Positions 1-6,431 of a DNA stretch of 14,366 bases are shown one piece after another. The stretch covers positions 1-14,366 of the forward strand of contig SFOF01000092.1 in the NCBI GenBank assembly GCA_004552515.1. The letters run 5' to 3'. Origin of the DNA: Clostridiales bacterium (lineage in GTDB: Bacteria > Bacillota > Clostridia > Christensenellales > Aristaeellaceae). Position 1 is the stretch's first letter; each line of letters opens with the position of its first letter. Made by a program: the position numbers and the translations under genes. The notes beneath the pieces were generated by a model, which worked only from the letters and a program-made list of their open reading frames with translations, was not told the origin of the DNA and ran no database searches.

Positions 1-52
1 AAGTTCGCATCGGATGCGGACATAACGCGCCGGAAACAAGCAAAAAAGGCGC

Positions 53-72
53 TGAAAACAGACTAAAGTCGA
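53..72. repeat. Palindromic repeat, copy 1 of 3
   Basis: Copy 1 of a short repeat with consensus TGAAAACAGACTGAAGTCTG. The core here is GACT-AA-AGTC (61-70), and the last two bases of the right arm have diverged. It lies beyond the terminator of the VanX-like gene, in non-coding sequence. The copies are small imperfect palindromes. They could be protein-binding sites or a degenerate mobile repeat; nothing here decides which. Confidence 0.5.
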
Positions 73-83
73 TTTACGACAAA

Positions 84-103
84 TGAAAACAGACCGAAGT
101 CTG
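84..103. repeat. Palindromic repeat, copy 2 of 3
   Basis: Copy 2 of the same repeat, starting 31 bp after the start of copy 1. The symmetric core is CAGAC-CGAA-GTCTG (90-103). It shares TGAAAACAGAC exactly with copy 1. It is also downstream of the VanX-like gene's terminator. Confidence 0.5.
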
Positions 104-156
104 AATGAAAAACGCCGCATTGCGCCCCGAAAAGCGCTGAAACGTCCCGCGAATAC

Positions 157-191
157 AAAAAAGGAACGCCCTCGAATCATCAAGGGCGTCC
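157..191 (-). terminator. Rho-independent terminator of the VanX-like gene
   Basis: Read on the minus strand, this is a hairpin with arms ACGCCCT and AGGGCGT (plus-strand 166-172 and 183-189). Two more G-C pairs extend it past one bulged A, and it runs directly into six U residues (plus-strand A157-A162). It lies about 50 bp past the stop codon at 242, so it closes the minus-strand unit. Confidence 0.85.
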
Positions 192-216
192 CATGCCAAA
201 TGCAGCTGAAAAGTGT

Positions 217-236
217 TGAAACAGACTGAAGTCTGT
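217..236. repeat. Palindromic repeat, copy 3 of 3
   Basis: Copy 3 and the most symmetric one: ACAGACT-GA-AGTCTGT (221-236), with 7-bp perfect arms. It sits between the stop codon of the VanX-like gene (242) and that gene's terminator, so it is transcribed in the 3' untranslated region of that message. Confidence 0.5.
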
Positions 237-241
237 GCACT

Positions 242-850
242 TTACTCAATGGGAAAATCGAAATACGTTTCGGGATACGGTTCGCGCGCCAGCCGGTAAT
301 GCCACCATTCGTTTTCGTAATCGGTAAAGCCGCCGCCGGTCATGAGCGCGCGCAGAATTTCGCGGTTGGCAGTCTGAGCGGCCGAAACGAGCGGGGAGCC
401 GTGATGCGAGCGCTCGTCCATCAGATCGAAATCGCCGCCCATGTCCAGCGGCTTTCCGTCCAGATCGGTCAGCGTCAGGTCGATCGTGCCGCCGCGGCTG
501 TGGCCGGATTTTGCGGCGACATAGCCCAGCGGGATGAGCTGCGCGCGGTCGATGTTCGGATAGTGCGCGGCCTTCGTTTTGCCGTCCTCCGGCGCGTTCG
601 ACCAGCGGATGAAGTGACCCACGGCGCGCTGCGGCCGATACGCGTCCCAGAACAGCAGCCGGTAGCCCATTGCGCGCGCCCTTTCGGCGACGACGGTCAG
701 CGCTTCGGCCAGCTCCTTCGATCCGGCGACGCGGGCGACGCGATAGCCGTCCACCGGCGCGCCGACAAAGTTGTCGCATCCGGCGTATTTGGCGTCGCTC
801 AGCGAGCCGGGCACGGCCTCGTCCAGAAAAACGAATCCCTCGGGAAGCAT
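242..850 (-). CDS. D-alanyl-D-alanine dipeptidase, VanX/DdpX type (M15D)
   Basis: Zinc dipeptidase predicted to cleave D-Ala-D-Ala. The 202-aa length matches VanX. The family zinc and catalytic residues are visible: SGHSRGG with H117, D124 in TIDL, and EWWHY with E181 and H184. The conserved arginine is in DAYRP (R72). There is no signal peptide, so the enzyme should be cytoplasmic. The ATG is preceded by AGGAGG at a good distance (plus-strand about 859-864). Upstream is the pfp terminator with only about 40 bp between, and I see no clear promoter there, so it may depend partly on readthrough from pfp. No vanH, vanA or vanRS homologue is in the window. Alone it is better read as a peptidoglycan-dipeptide recycling enzyme than as a glycopeptide-resistance gene. 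The family call is firm; the physiological role is inferred. Confidence 0.93.
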   Translation of the reverse strand: MLPEGFVFLDEAVPGSLSDAKYAGCDNFVGAPVDGYRVARVAGSKELAEALTVVAERARAMGYRLLFWDAYRPQRAVGHFIRWSNAPEDGKTKAAHYPNIDRAQLIPLGYVAAKSGHSRGGTIDLTLTDLDGKPLDMGGDFDLMDERSHHGSPLVSAAQTANREILRALMTGGGFTDYENEWWHYRLAREPYPETYFDFPIE

Positions 851-892
851 GGCGAATTCCTCCTTAATACAGCTGAGAAGAGCACATTGACG

Positions 893-932
893 GCAAAAGC
901 CGCCGCGACGAAAAACGTGCGGCGGCTTTTGC
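893..932 (-). terminator. Terminator between pfp and the VanX-like gene
   Basis: Perfect 14-bp inverted repeat: GCAAAAGCCGCCGC (893-906) and GCGGCGGCTTTTGC (919-932). The loop can pair a further three bases (ACG/CGT). The stem carries AAAA/TTTT at its base, so it could work in both directions. It begins 14 bp after the pfp stop codon, so its main job is probably to end the pfp message. Confidence 0.8.
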
Positions 933-945
933 TTTATGCGTTGGC

Positions 946-2199
946 TCAGGCCTTCGGTTCAGCCTTGATCTTCTTGAGATGGACGAAGCGGGGCAGGCCG
1001 TTTTCCTTGGTCAGCTTGGTCTCGCCCTGGATCAGCGGCAGAGCGTAATCGATGAAGCCCTGGTTGATGCCGTCGCCGGTTTCGTTGATCCACTCGAGGG
1101 GCAGCTTCTTCTCGGTGTTGGCCACGATGGTCAGCGGGAAGAGCTTGATGTTGCAGGTGTACTTGCCGTTCTCACGGGTGCACTCGAAGCCGACCATCTT
1201 GTCGGTTACGCCCGCGATCGCGTTGTCCACGGCGGCCTTGCCGGAGGCGAAGGACTCGTCGATGTCGGTCTGGGAGGCGCAGTGCGCGGCGCAGCGCTGA
1301 AGCAGGGAAAGCTCGATGCCGCGAACCTTCGCGCCGGTCTGCTCCTTGATGTAGTTGGCCAGGAAGGCCGCGGTGCCGCCCAGCTGAGCGTGGCCGAAGG
1401 AGTCCTTGGCCATGTTCTTGTTGGCGTACTCGGCGATGAAGGTGCCCTCCTTGTCGTGGATGCCCTCGGAGACGACTACGAAGCACTTCTTCTGCCTGGC
1501 GTAGATCTCCTTAACCTTGGCGGTGAAGGAATCCAGATCGAAATCGACCTCGGGGACGTAGATCAGGTCGGGGCCGTTGCCGCCCACGTTGGCCAGAGCG
1601 GCGGAGGCGGTCAGCCAGCCGGCGTGACGGCCCATGCACTCCATGATGGTGATCATGCCGGTGTCGTACACGCGGGAATCATGATACACTTCCATGACGG
1701 AGGTGGCGATGTACTTGGCGGCGGAGGCGAAGCCGGGGCAGTGATCGGTGCCGGCCAGGTCGTTGTCGATGGTCTTGGGGATGCCCATGCAGCGGCACTC
1801 ATAGCCGTTCTTCAGCATGAACTTGGAGATTTTGTTGCAGGTGTCCATGGAGTCGTTGCCGCCGTTATAGAAGAAATAACGGATGTCGTACTTCTTGAAC
1901 ATCTCGAGGATGGTCTTATAGTCGGTGTCATCCTCGTCGGGATCCTTGAGCTTGTAGCGGCAGGAGCCCAGCGCGGAGGAGGGGGTGTACTTCATCAGCG
2001 CCAGCTCGTCCGGATCTTCCTTGGCCATGTCGATCAGGTTGTCGTCGAGCAGGCCGCGGATGCCGTTGCACATACCGTAGACGTTGGTGATGACGTCGCT
2101 GTCGAGCGCCGTTTTGATGGCGCCGTAAGCGGACGCGTTGATGACGGAAGAGGGGCCGCCGGACTGGCCGATGACGGCCGCGCCTTTGAGTATGGACAT
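946..2199 (-). CDS. pfp: Pyrophosphate-dependent 6-phosphofructokinase (PPi-PFK)
   Basis: Diphosphate:fructose-6-phosphate 1-phosphotransferase, interconverting fructose 6-phosphate and fructose 1,6-bisphosphate with PPi as donor; reversible and cytoplasmic. The 417-aa protein has the nucleotide-loop region GQSGGPSSVINA (11-22), GGNDS (113-117), PKTIDNDL (141-148) and MGRHAGW (189-195). Two positions decide the donor. The residue matching E. coli PfkA Gly104 is Asp (D116), and the Gly of PGTIDND is Lys (K142). These are the established marks of PPi-dependent enzymes. The ATG follows an AAAGGA site about 10 bp upstream on the minus strand. A strong promoter lies upstream, divergent from the fructose-bisphosphate aldolase gene, and a hairpin terminator follows. 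The enzyme would let the cell spend biosynthetic PPi in glycolysis and also run the step in the gluconeogenic direction. Confidence 0.95.
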   Translation of the reverse strand: MSILKGAAVIGQSGGPSSVINASAYGAIKTALDSDVITNVYGMCNGIRGLLDDNLIDMAKEDPDELALMKYTPSSALGSCRYKLKDPDEDDTDYKTILEMFKKYDIRYFFYNGGNDSMDTCNKISKFMLKNGYECRCMGIPKTIDNDLAGTDHCPGFASAAKYIATSVMEVYHDSRVYDTGMITIMECMGRHAGWLTASAALANVGGNGPDLIYVPEVDFDLDSFTAKVKEIYARQKKCFVVVSEGIHDKEGTFIAEYANKNMAKDSFGHAQLGGTAAFLANYIKEQTGAKVRGIELSLLQRCAAHCASQTDIDESFASGKAAVDNAIAGVTDKMVGFECTRENGKYTCNIKLFPLTIVANTEKKLPLEWINETGDGINQGFIDYALPLIQGETKLTKENGLPRFVHLKKIKAEPKA

Positions 2200-2247
2200 T
2201 ATGAGTCATTCCTTTCAATAAATCATTCGCATGGGACTTACGTTTCT

Positions 2248-2276
2248 ATTTTATCCCACGGGGCGCAATAAGTCAA
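2248..2276 (-). promoter_or_regulatory. Sigma-A promoter of pfp
   Basis: On the minus strand, -35 TTGACT (plus-strand 2271-2276) and -10 TAAAAT (plus-strand 2248-2253) are separated by exactly 17 bp. The start site would fall near 2241, giving a leader of about 40 bases. The boxes sit in an AT-rich island within GC-rich DNA. Confidence 0.85.
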
Positions 2277-2447
2277 TTTAAGTTTATTAGACAAAAAGGG
2301 CGCGGCGGAGCGCATATAGGGAACGAAAGGGTGACAATCGCGCCGGAATGAGAAATTGCGGCGGAAAAATGGCGCGAAGCGGGACGAAAAACGCGAAACA
2401 AATCCGTTTCCGAATGAATATTTAATATGCAAACGGGGGACGGGCGC
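2277..2447. other. Centre of the divergent pfp/fba intergenic region
   Basis: The gene-free stretch between pfp and fba is 314 bp (2200-2513). The two promoters occupy its ends. In the middle I see only A/G-rich sequence with an AT-rich patch at about 2414-2428. I find no convincing hairpin, riboswitch or small gene. The open frames across it have no family features. Confidence 0.5.
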
Positions 2448-2476
2448 TTGATTTTATGCGGAAAAACTGGTATACT
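2448..2476 (+). promoter_or_regulatory. Extended -10 promoter of fba
   Basis: -35 TTGATT (2448-2453), 17-bp spacer, -10 TATACT (2471-2476). The -10 is preceded by TGG (2468-2470), which fits the extended -10 form. The start site would be near 2483, leaving a leader of about 30 bases with GGAG at 2501-2504. Confidence 0.87.
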
Positions 2477-2490
2477 GAATTCTAGAATTC
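2477..2490. promoter_or_regulatory. Perfect 14-bp palindrome at the fba start site; candidate operator
   Basis: GAATTCTAGAATTC is fully self-complementary. It begins at the base after the -10 box and covers the predicted +1. A repressor bound there would block initiation, or the transcript would begin with a short self-pairing element. No regulator is identified. The operator role is inferred from position and symmetry. Confidence 0.5.
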
Positions 2491-2513
2491 CATCTGAAAA
2501 GGAGTTGTTTTTA

Positions 2514-3482
2514 ATGCCTCTGGTTACTTCGAAAGAAATGTTCAAGAAGGCCTACGACGGCGGCTACGCCATCGGTGCTTTCAACGTCAACAACATGGAA
2601 ATCGTTCAGGGCATCACCGAGGCCTGCCAGGAGGAGCACGCTCCCGTCATCCTGCAGGTTTCCAAGGGCGCGCGCGCCTATGCCAACCACAACTATCTGG
2701 TGAAGCTGGTTGAGGCGGCCGTCATCTGCTGCCCCGACATCCCGATCGTGCTGCACCTGGATCACGGCCCCGATTTCGAAACCTGCAAGGCCTGCATCGA
2801 CGGCGGCTTTACCTCCGTCATGATCGACGCCTCTTCGAAGCCCTTCGCCGAGAACGTCGAGATCACCAAGAAGGTCGTCGAGTACGCGCATGACCACGGC
2901 GTTGTCGTCGAGGCCGAGCTGGGCACTCTGGCCGGCATTGAGGACGAAGTGAAGGTCGCCGCGCACGAGGCCTCCTACACCCATCCCGAAGAGGTTGAGG
3001 AGTTCGTCTCCAAGACCGGCTGCGACTCTCTGGCCATCGCCATCGGCACCAGCCACGGCGCCTACAAGTTCAAGCCCGAGCAGTGCACCCGCAACAAGGA
3101 CGGCATACTGGTTCCGCCGCCCCTGCGCTTCGACGTGCTGAAGGAAGTCTCCAAGCGCCTGCCCGGCTTCCCGATCGTGCTGCACGGTTCTTCTTCCGTG
3201 CCGCAGGACTACGTCAAGATGATCAACGACAACGGCGGCAAGATGCCCAACGCTGTCGGCGTGCCGGAGGATCAGCTGCGCGAGGCTGCCAAGCTCTCCG
3301 TCTGCAAGATCAACATCGACTCCGACCTGCGCCTGGCCATGACCGGCACCATCCGCCAGTTCTTCAACGAGCATCCCGACAAGTTCGACCCGCGCGAGTA
3401 CCTCAAGCCCGCGCGCGCCAACATCAAGGAGCTCGTCCGCCACAAGCTGGTCGACGTCCTGGGCTGCAACGGCAAGGCCTAA
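2514..3482 (+). CDS. fba: Class II fructose-1,6-bisphosphate aldolase
   Basis: Zn-dependent aldolase splitting fructose 1,6-bisphosphate into dihydroxyacetone phosphate and glyceraldehyde 3-phosphate. The protein is 322 aa. Visible family features are LDHG with catalytic D83 and zinc ligand H84, EAELG (133-137), GTSHG with zinc ligand H181, LHGSS with zinc ligand H224, and the late NIDSD phosphate-binding segment (267-271). The start at 2514 is chosen because GGAG lies 9 bp upstream and homologues begin near MPLVTSKEM. A longer frame opening at 2427 would start upstream of the promoter. It is a single-gene unit with its own promoter and terminator, between pfp (divergent) and the pfkA operon, whose products both make its substrate. 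Codon use is strongly biased to C/G third bases, as expected for a highly expressed gene. Confidence 0.96.
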   Translation: MPLVTSKEMFKKAYDGGYAIGAFNVNNMEIVQGITEACQEEHAPVILQVSKGARAYANHNYLVKLVEAAVICCPDIPIVLHLDHGPDFETCKACIDGGFTSVMIDASSKPFAENVEITKKVVEYAHDHGVVVEAELGTLAGIEDEVKVAAHEASYTHPEEVEEFVSKTGCDSLAIAIGTSHGAYKFKPEQCTRNKDGILVPPPLRFDVLKEVSKRLPGFPIVLHGSSSVPQDYVKMINDNGGKMPNAVGVPEDQLREAAKLSVCKINIDSDLRLAMTGTIRQFFNEHPDKFDPREYLKPARANIKELVRHKLVDVLGCNGKA

Positions 3483-3493
3483 GCGTCAATACT

Positions 3494-3535
3494 GCGAGGG
3501 AGCTGCAGCCTGAGTTGCGGCTCCCTCGCTTTGAT
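3494..3535 (+). terminator. Terminator of fba
   Basis: Perfect 10-bp stem: GCGAGGGAGC (3494-3503) and GCTCCCTCGC (3520-3529). It is followed by TTTGATTATTT and begins 12 bp after the fba stop. The T-run is interrupted, so some readthrough into the downstream pfkA operon is possible. No strong promoter is visible between this stem and 3586. Confidence 0.82.
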
Positions 3536-3585
3536 TATTTCGAAAAATCATATTCCCCGGGCGACCGGGAGGGGCGGGAACAGTC

Positions 3586-3792
3586 ATGAAGAAGAGTGCG
3601 GTCTGGGTGGTCATCCAGATGGTCCATGGCGAGGCGAAGGCGCGCGAGGCCTGCGAAAGGCTGACGGGCGAGGGATTTATGATCCGGATCAGATCGCTCT
3701 CGGGCGAAGCCGAGGAGCAGGTCTACGAGGTGCTGGCGCTCTCCTCGGAGGCGCGGGAGGCTCGAAGGGCGCTGCTCGAATGGGGACTGTAA
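3586..3792 (+). CDS. Small protein of unknown function upstream of pfkA (68 aa)
   Basis: I do not recognise a specific function. The 68-aa protein is hydrophilic with no signal peptide or membrane segment. Its pattern looks like a small alpha/beta fold: a beta strand (AVWVVIQM), a helix rich in A/E/R (about 15-28), a strand (FMIRIRSL), then YEVLALSS and a final helix (EAREARRALLEWGL). This resembles the general layout of short DUF2007-like or ACT-like proteins, but that is a weak inference. GGAGGGG (3568-3574) precedes the ATG. The gene ends 25 bp before pfkA and is on the same strand, so the two are probably co-transcribed. The position suggests a link to pfkA regulation or simply a conserved operon partner. 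Confidence 0.7.
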   Translation: MKKSAVWVVIQMVHGEAKAREACERLTGEGFMIRIRSLSGEAEEQVYEVLALSSEAREARRALLEWGL

Positions 3793-3817
3793 CCGTCTGT
3801 GCGGGAGGATAGCTTAC

Positions 3818-4870
3818 ATGAAGAGAATCGGTGTTTTGACGTCCGGCGGAGACGCGCCGGGCATGAACGCGGCCATCCGCGCCGTCGTCAGGACGGCCAC
3901 GGCCAACGATATGTCGGTCGTGGGCATCAAGCGCGGCTACAACGGCCTTTTGATGCAGAATCTCAATCCCGAGGACGATTACACGCTCATGACGGCGCGC
4001 AAGGTCAGCGGCATCGTCCATCGCGGCGGCACCGTGCTGATGACCGCGCGCTGCAAGGAGTTTTTGCAGCCCAAGTATCAGCAGCTGGCCATCGACAATA
4101 TGCGTTCCCTGGGCATCGAGGGCCTGGTGGTCATCGGCGGCGACGGCTCCTTTGCCGGCGCGAACGCCCTCAACACGCTGGGTTTTCCAGTGATCGGCAT
4201 CCCCGGCACGATCGATAACGATCTGTCCTATACCGACACGACGCTGGGCTTCGACACCGCCGTCAACACCGCCTGCGAGTGCGTCAACCACATCCGCGAA
4301 ACCAGCGAATCGCATGAGCGCGCCAGCCTGGTCACGGTCATGGGACGCGGCTGCGGCGACATCGCCATCCACACGGCTCTGGCCTGCGGCGCGGAATTTG
4401 CGCTGGTGCCCGAGGTGAAGTGGTCGGTTGAGGAAGTGGCCGCGCGCATCAAGTGGGGCGTGGTCAACGGCAAGCGCAGCACCATCATCATATTCGCCGA
4501 GGGCGCGTTCTCGTCGCTCACCAGCGATCTGCCCGCCATCTGCGAGCGCTATGAGGCGCTCTCCGACATCCGCGGCGACAAGCTGACCAGCTCCAAGGTG
4601 GCGGAGATCATCGAGGTGCTCTCCGGCCATGAGACGCGCGCGACCGTTCTGGGCTATATCCAGCGCGGCGGCACGCCCTCGGCCTACGACCGCATCCTGG
4701 CGGCGCGCCTGGGCAGCCGCGCGGTGGAGCTGCTGCGCGATGATCGGGCCGGTCTGGTGGTCGGCGTGCAGGAGAACCGCGTCATCGAAGCGCCCATCGC
4801 CGAAATTCAGGGCGTCAAGCGGCCGCTCAACGCGGAGCTTAAGCAGCTCGTGACGACGCTGTCTCTGTAA
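3818..4870 (+). CDS. pfkA: ATP-dependent 6-phosphofructokinase
   Basis: Phosphorylates fructose 6-phosphate to fructose 1,6-bisphosphate with ATP. The protein is 350 aa; E. coli PfkA is about 320. Visible motifs are LTSGGDAPGMNA (8-19), GGDGS (107-111) with Gly at the ATP-determining position, PGTIDND (129-135) with catalytic D133, MGR (175-177), E228, and the signature RATVLG-Y-IQRGG (274-284). Gly at 110 and at 130 mark the ATP type, in contrast to pfp in the same window. Two oddities stand out. The His that contacts the substrate 6-phosphate in E. coli (His249) is Tyr280 here. There are also about 25 extra residues between E228 and the signature arginine. GGGAGG (3803-3808) sits 9 bp before the ATG. 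It lies in an operon with the small gene upstream and rlmD 13 bp downstream. Confidence 0.95.
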   Translation: MKRIGVLTSGGDAPGMNAAIRAVVRTATANDMSVVGIKRGYNGLLMQNLNPEDDYTLMTARKVSGIVHRGGTVLMTARCKEFLQPKYQQLAIDNMRSLGIEGLVVIGGDGSFAGANALNTLGFPVIGIPGTIDNDLSYTDTTLGFDTAVNTACECVNHIRETSESHERASLVTVMGRGCGDIAIHTALACGAEFALVPEVKWSVEEVAARIKWGVVNGKRSTIIIFAEGAFSSLTSDLPAICERYEALSDIRGDKLTSSKVAEIIEVLSGHETRATVLGYIQRGGTPSAYDRILAARLGSRAVELLRDDRAGLVVGVQENRVIEAPIAEIQGVKRPLNAELKQLVTTLSL

Positions 4871-4883
4871 CGGAGGGAAACGG

Positions 4884-6242
4884 ATGATTCTGGAAATCAC
4901 CGGCATTGGCACGGAAATGCAGGGCGTGGGGCGCACGGAGGACGGCCAGGTGGTCTTTGTGCCCATGGCGCTTCCGGGGGAGACGGTTGACGTTGAAATC
5001 GTTCACAGGAGCGACCGTATTCTGGAGGGACGGATCCGGGAAATTCTCACGCCGTCGCCCGACCGCGTGCAGCCGATCTGTCCGCTGTATGGGCAATGCG
5101 GCGGCTGCAAAACGCAGCATATGTCCTATGACCTGTCGCTGGCGCTGAAAAGGCAGATCGTGACGCAGCAGGTCGAGCGCATCGGCCGGCTGAAGGATCC
5201 CTGCATCTATCCGACGGAGGCCTCGCCCAAGCCGTGGAAATACCGCAACAAGGGCGAATTTGCCGTGGCCACCGACGCGAGGACGGGAACGCCCGGCGTG
5301 GGCGTGTTCGAGAGAAAATCTCACACCGTTCTGCCGATGCAGGACTGTCTTCTGCACGACGACCTGAGCACGCGGGCGCTGCGCGTCATCAACAAATGGA
5401 TGCACGCCTACTGTATTCCGGCTGCGGACACCCCCGGCGCAGGCGGCGGCGTGCGCCATGTCGTGACGCGGGTCAGCCGCGCGGACGGCCTGATGCTGAT
5501 CCTTTCAACCACGTCGAGGCGAATCAGGGCGCTGGATCCGCTGATCAGTATGCTTTCGACGGAATTTGGCGAGAAGATTCATTCGCTGTATCAGATCGTG
5601 CTGAAGGACAGGCCGGCGGACGCGCTTGACGGCCGCTGCATCCTGCTGGCGGGCAAACGCGTGCTGATCGACCGGCTGGCCGGCTTGTCGTTCGCGATTT
5701 CGCCGCGCACATTTTTTCAGGTCAATATGGTGCAGACCGACAGACTCTATGAGTATGTGCGCGAGGCCGCGGCGCTCACCGGCCGCGAATTTGTGCTGGA
5801 CGCTTACTGCGGCTGCGGCACGATTTCGCTGGCGCTGGCGCGCGACGCCGCGCGGGTCATTGGCGTGGAGCTGAACGAGGGCGCGATTGAGGACGCCAAG
5901 GAGAACGCCAATCGCAACGGACTTTGGGAAAAGGCCGAGTTCTATGCGGGCGACGCGGGCGTGAAGGTGGTTGAGCTGATCGACCAGGGCCTGAGGCCGG
6001 ACGTTCTGGTGGTCGATCCGCCGCGCAAGGGCATTGACGCGCGTCTGCTTTCGGCGATCGTCAAGGGGCAGATATCGCGCGTGGTCTATGTCAGCTGCAA
6101 TCCCGGCACCATGGCGCGCGACATACAGCGCCTGACGGAGGAAGGAGCCTATCGGCTCGAGTATATCAAGCCCGTCGATATGTTTTCGCAGACAGAGCAT
6201 GTCGAATGTGTGGCGCGGCTGACGCGGACGGCGCAGGCCTGA
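4884..6242 (+). CDS. rlmD: 23S rRNA (uracil-C5)-methyltransferase, RlmD/RlmCD family
   Basis: SAM-dependent m5U methyltransferase of the TrmA/RlmD superfamily, acting on 23S rRNA. The 452-aa protein has an N-terminal TRAM-like beta domain (about 1-60). Four cysteines fit the [4Fe-4S] site: C66, C72 and C75 in CPLYGQCGGC, and C155. Then come the SAM motif DAYCGCGTIS (306-315), the acidic GVELNE (327-332), DPPRKG (378-383), the catalytic Cys in SCNPGT (C405), and the C-terminal HVEC with the proton-abstracting Glu (E441). GGAGGG is 6 bp before the ATG. It is co-transcribed with pfkA. The exact target (U747, U1939 or both) cannot be told from sequence, since Bacillota often carry several paralogues. 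The N-terminus could also fit a related RNA target, but the Fe-S motif favours rRNA. Confidence 0.92.
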   Translation: MILEITGIGTEMQGVGRTEDGQVVFVPMALPGETVDVEIVHRSDRILEGRIREILTPSPDRVQPICPLYGQCGGCKTQHMSYDLSLALKRQIVTQQVERIGRLKDPCIYPTEASPKPWKYRNKGEFAVATDARTGTPGVGVFERKSHTVLPMQDCLLHDDLSTRALRVINKWMHAYCIPAADTPGAGGGVRHVVTRVSRADGLMLILSTTSRRIRALDPLISMLSTEFGEKIHSLYQIVLKDRPADALDGRCILLAGKRVLIDRLAGLSFAISPRTFFQVNMVQTDRLYEYVREAAALTGREFVLDAYCGCGTISLALARDAARVIGVELNEGAIEDAKENANRNGLWEKAEFYAGDAGVKVVELIDQGLRPDVLVVDPPRKGIDARLLSAIVKGQISRVVYVSCNPGTMARDIQRLTEEGAYRLEYIKPVDMFSQTEHVECVARLTRTAQA

Positions 6243-6366
6243 CGGGCGGCGCTCCGTCCAAAGACGCGGCATGAGGAAGCGGCGGCGGGCGCATATTAAT
6301 AAGGATAGAAAAGCGCGCAAGCCTTGACGGAGAGCTATAAAAAGGGAGCTTGGCGGCGCGCGGAAC

Positions 6367-6403
6367 GCGGGGGCGGCGGAGATAAACCGGCGCCCCGCTT
6401 TTT
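6367..6403 (+). terminator. Terminator after rlmD
   Basis: GC-rich hairpin: GCGGGG (6367-6372) pairs with CCCCGC (6393-6398). Bulged inner pairing continues between GCGGCGG and CCGGCG, and T5 (6399-6403) follows. It lies about 125 bp after rlmD and just before the LysR-like gene, so it separates the pfkA operon from the next unit. Confidence 0.7.
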
Positions 6404-6431
6404 GAAAATCGGAAAAGGGGGAGGAAAGCGC

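Noticed and set aside
1..241. CRISPR-like array
   Set aside because: There are only three imperfect 20-bp copies at uneven spacing (31 and 133 bp), with no spacers of regular length and no cas genes.
242..850. Vancomycin-resistance cluster
   Set aside because: Only the dipeptidase is present. No D-Ala-D-Lac ligase, dehydrogenase or two-component system is in the window, so resistance cannot be inferred.
2238..2545. Two minus-strand open frames of 64 and 90 aa across the pfp/fba intergenic region
   Set aside because: They cover both promoters, and they have no convincing ribosome site or recognisable sequence.
2511..3443. A 310-aa open frame antisense to fba (and a similar 430-aa frame opposite pfp at 979-2271)
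   Set aside because: Both are mirror frames of strongly coding genes with biased third positions. They have no ribosome site of their own and no family features.
6324..6431. N-terminal extension of the LysR-like protein supplying the missing HTH
   Set aside because: The upstream in-frame sequence encodes the rlmD terminator hairpin and the ribosome site. It reads as a Gly/Arg/Lys-rich string with no helix-turn-helix pattern.
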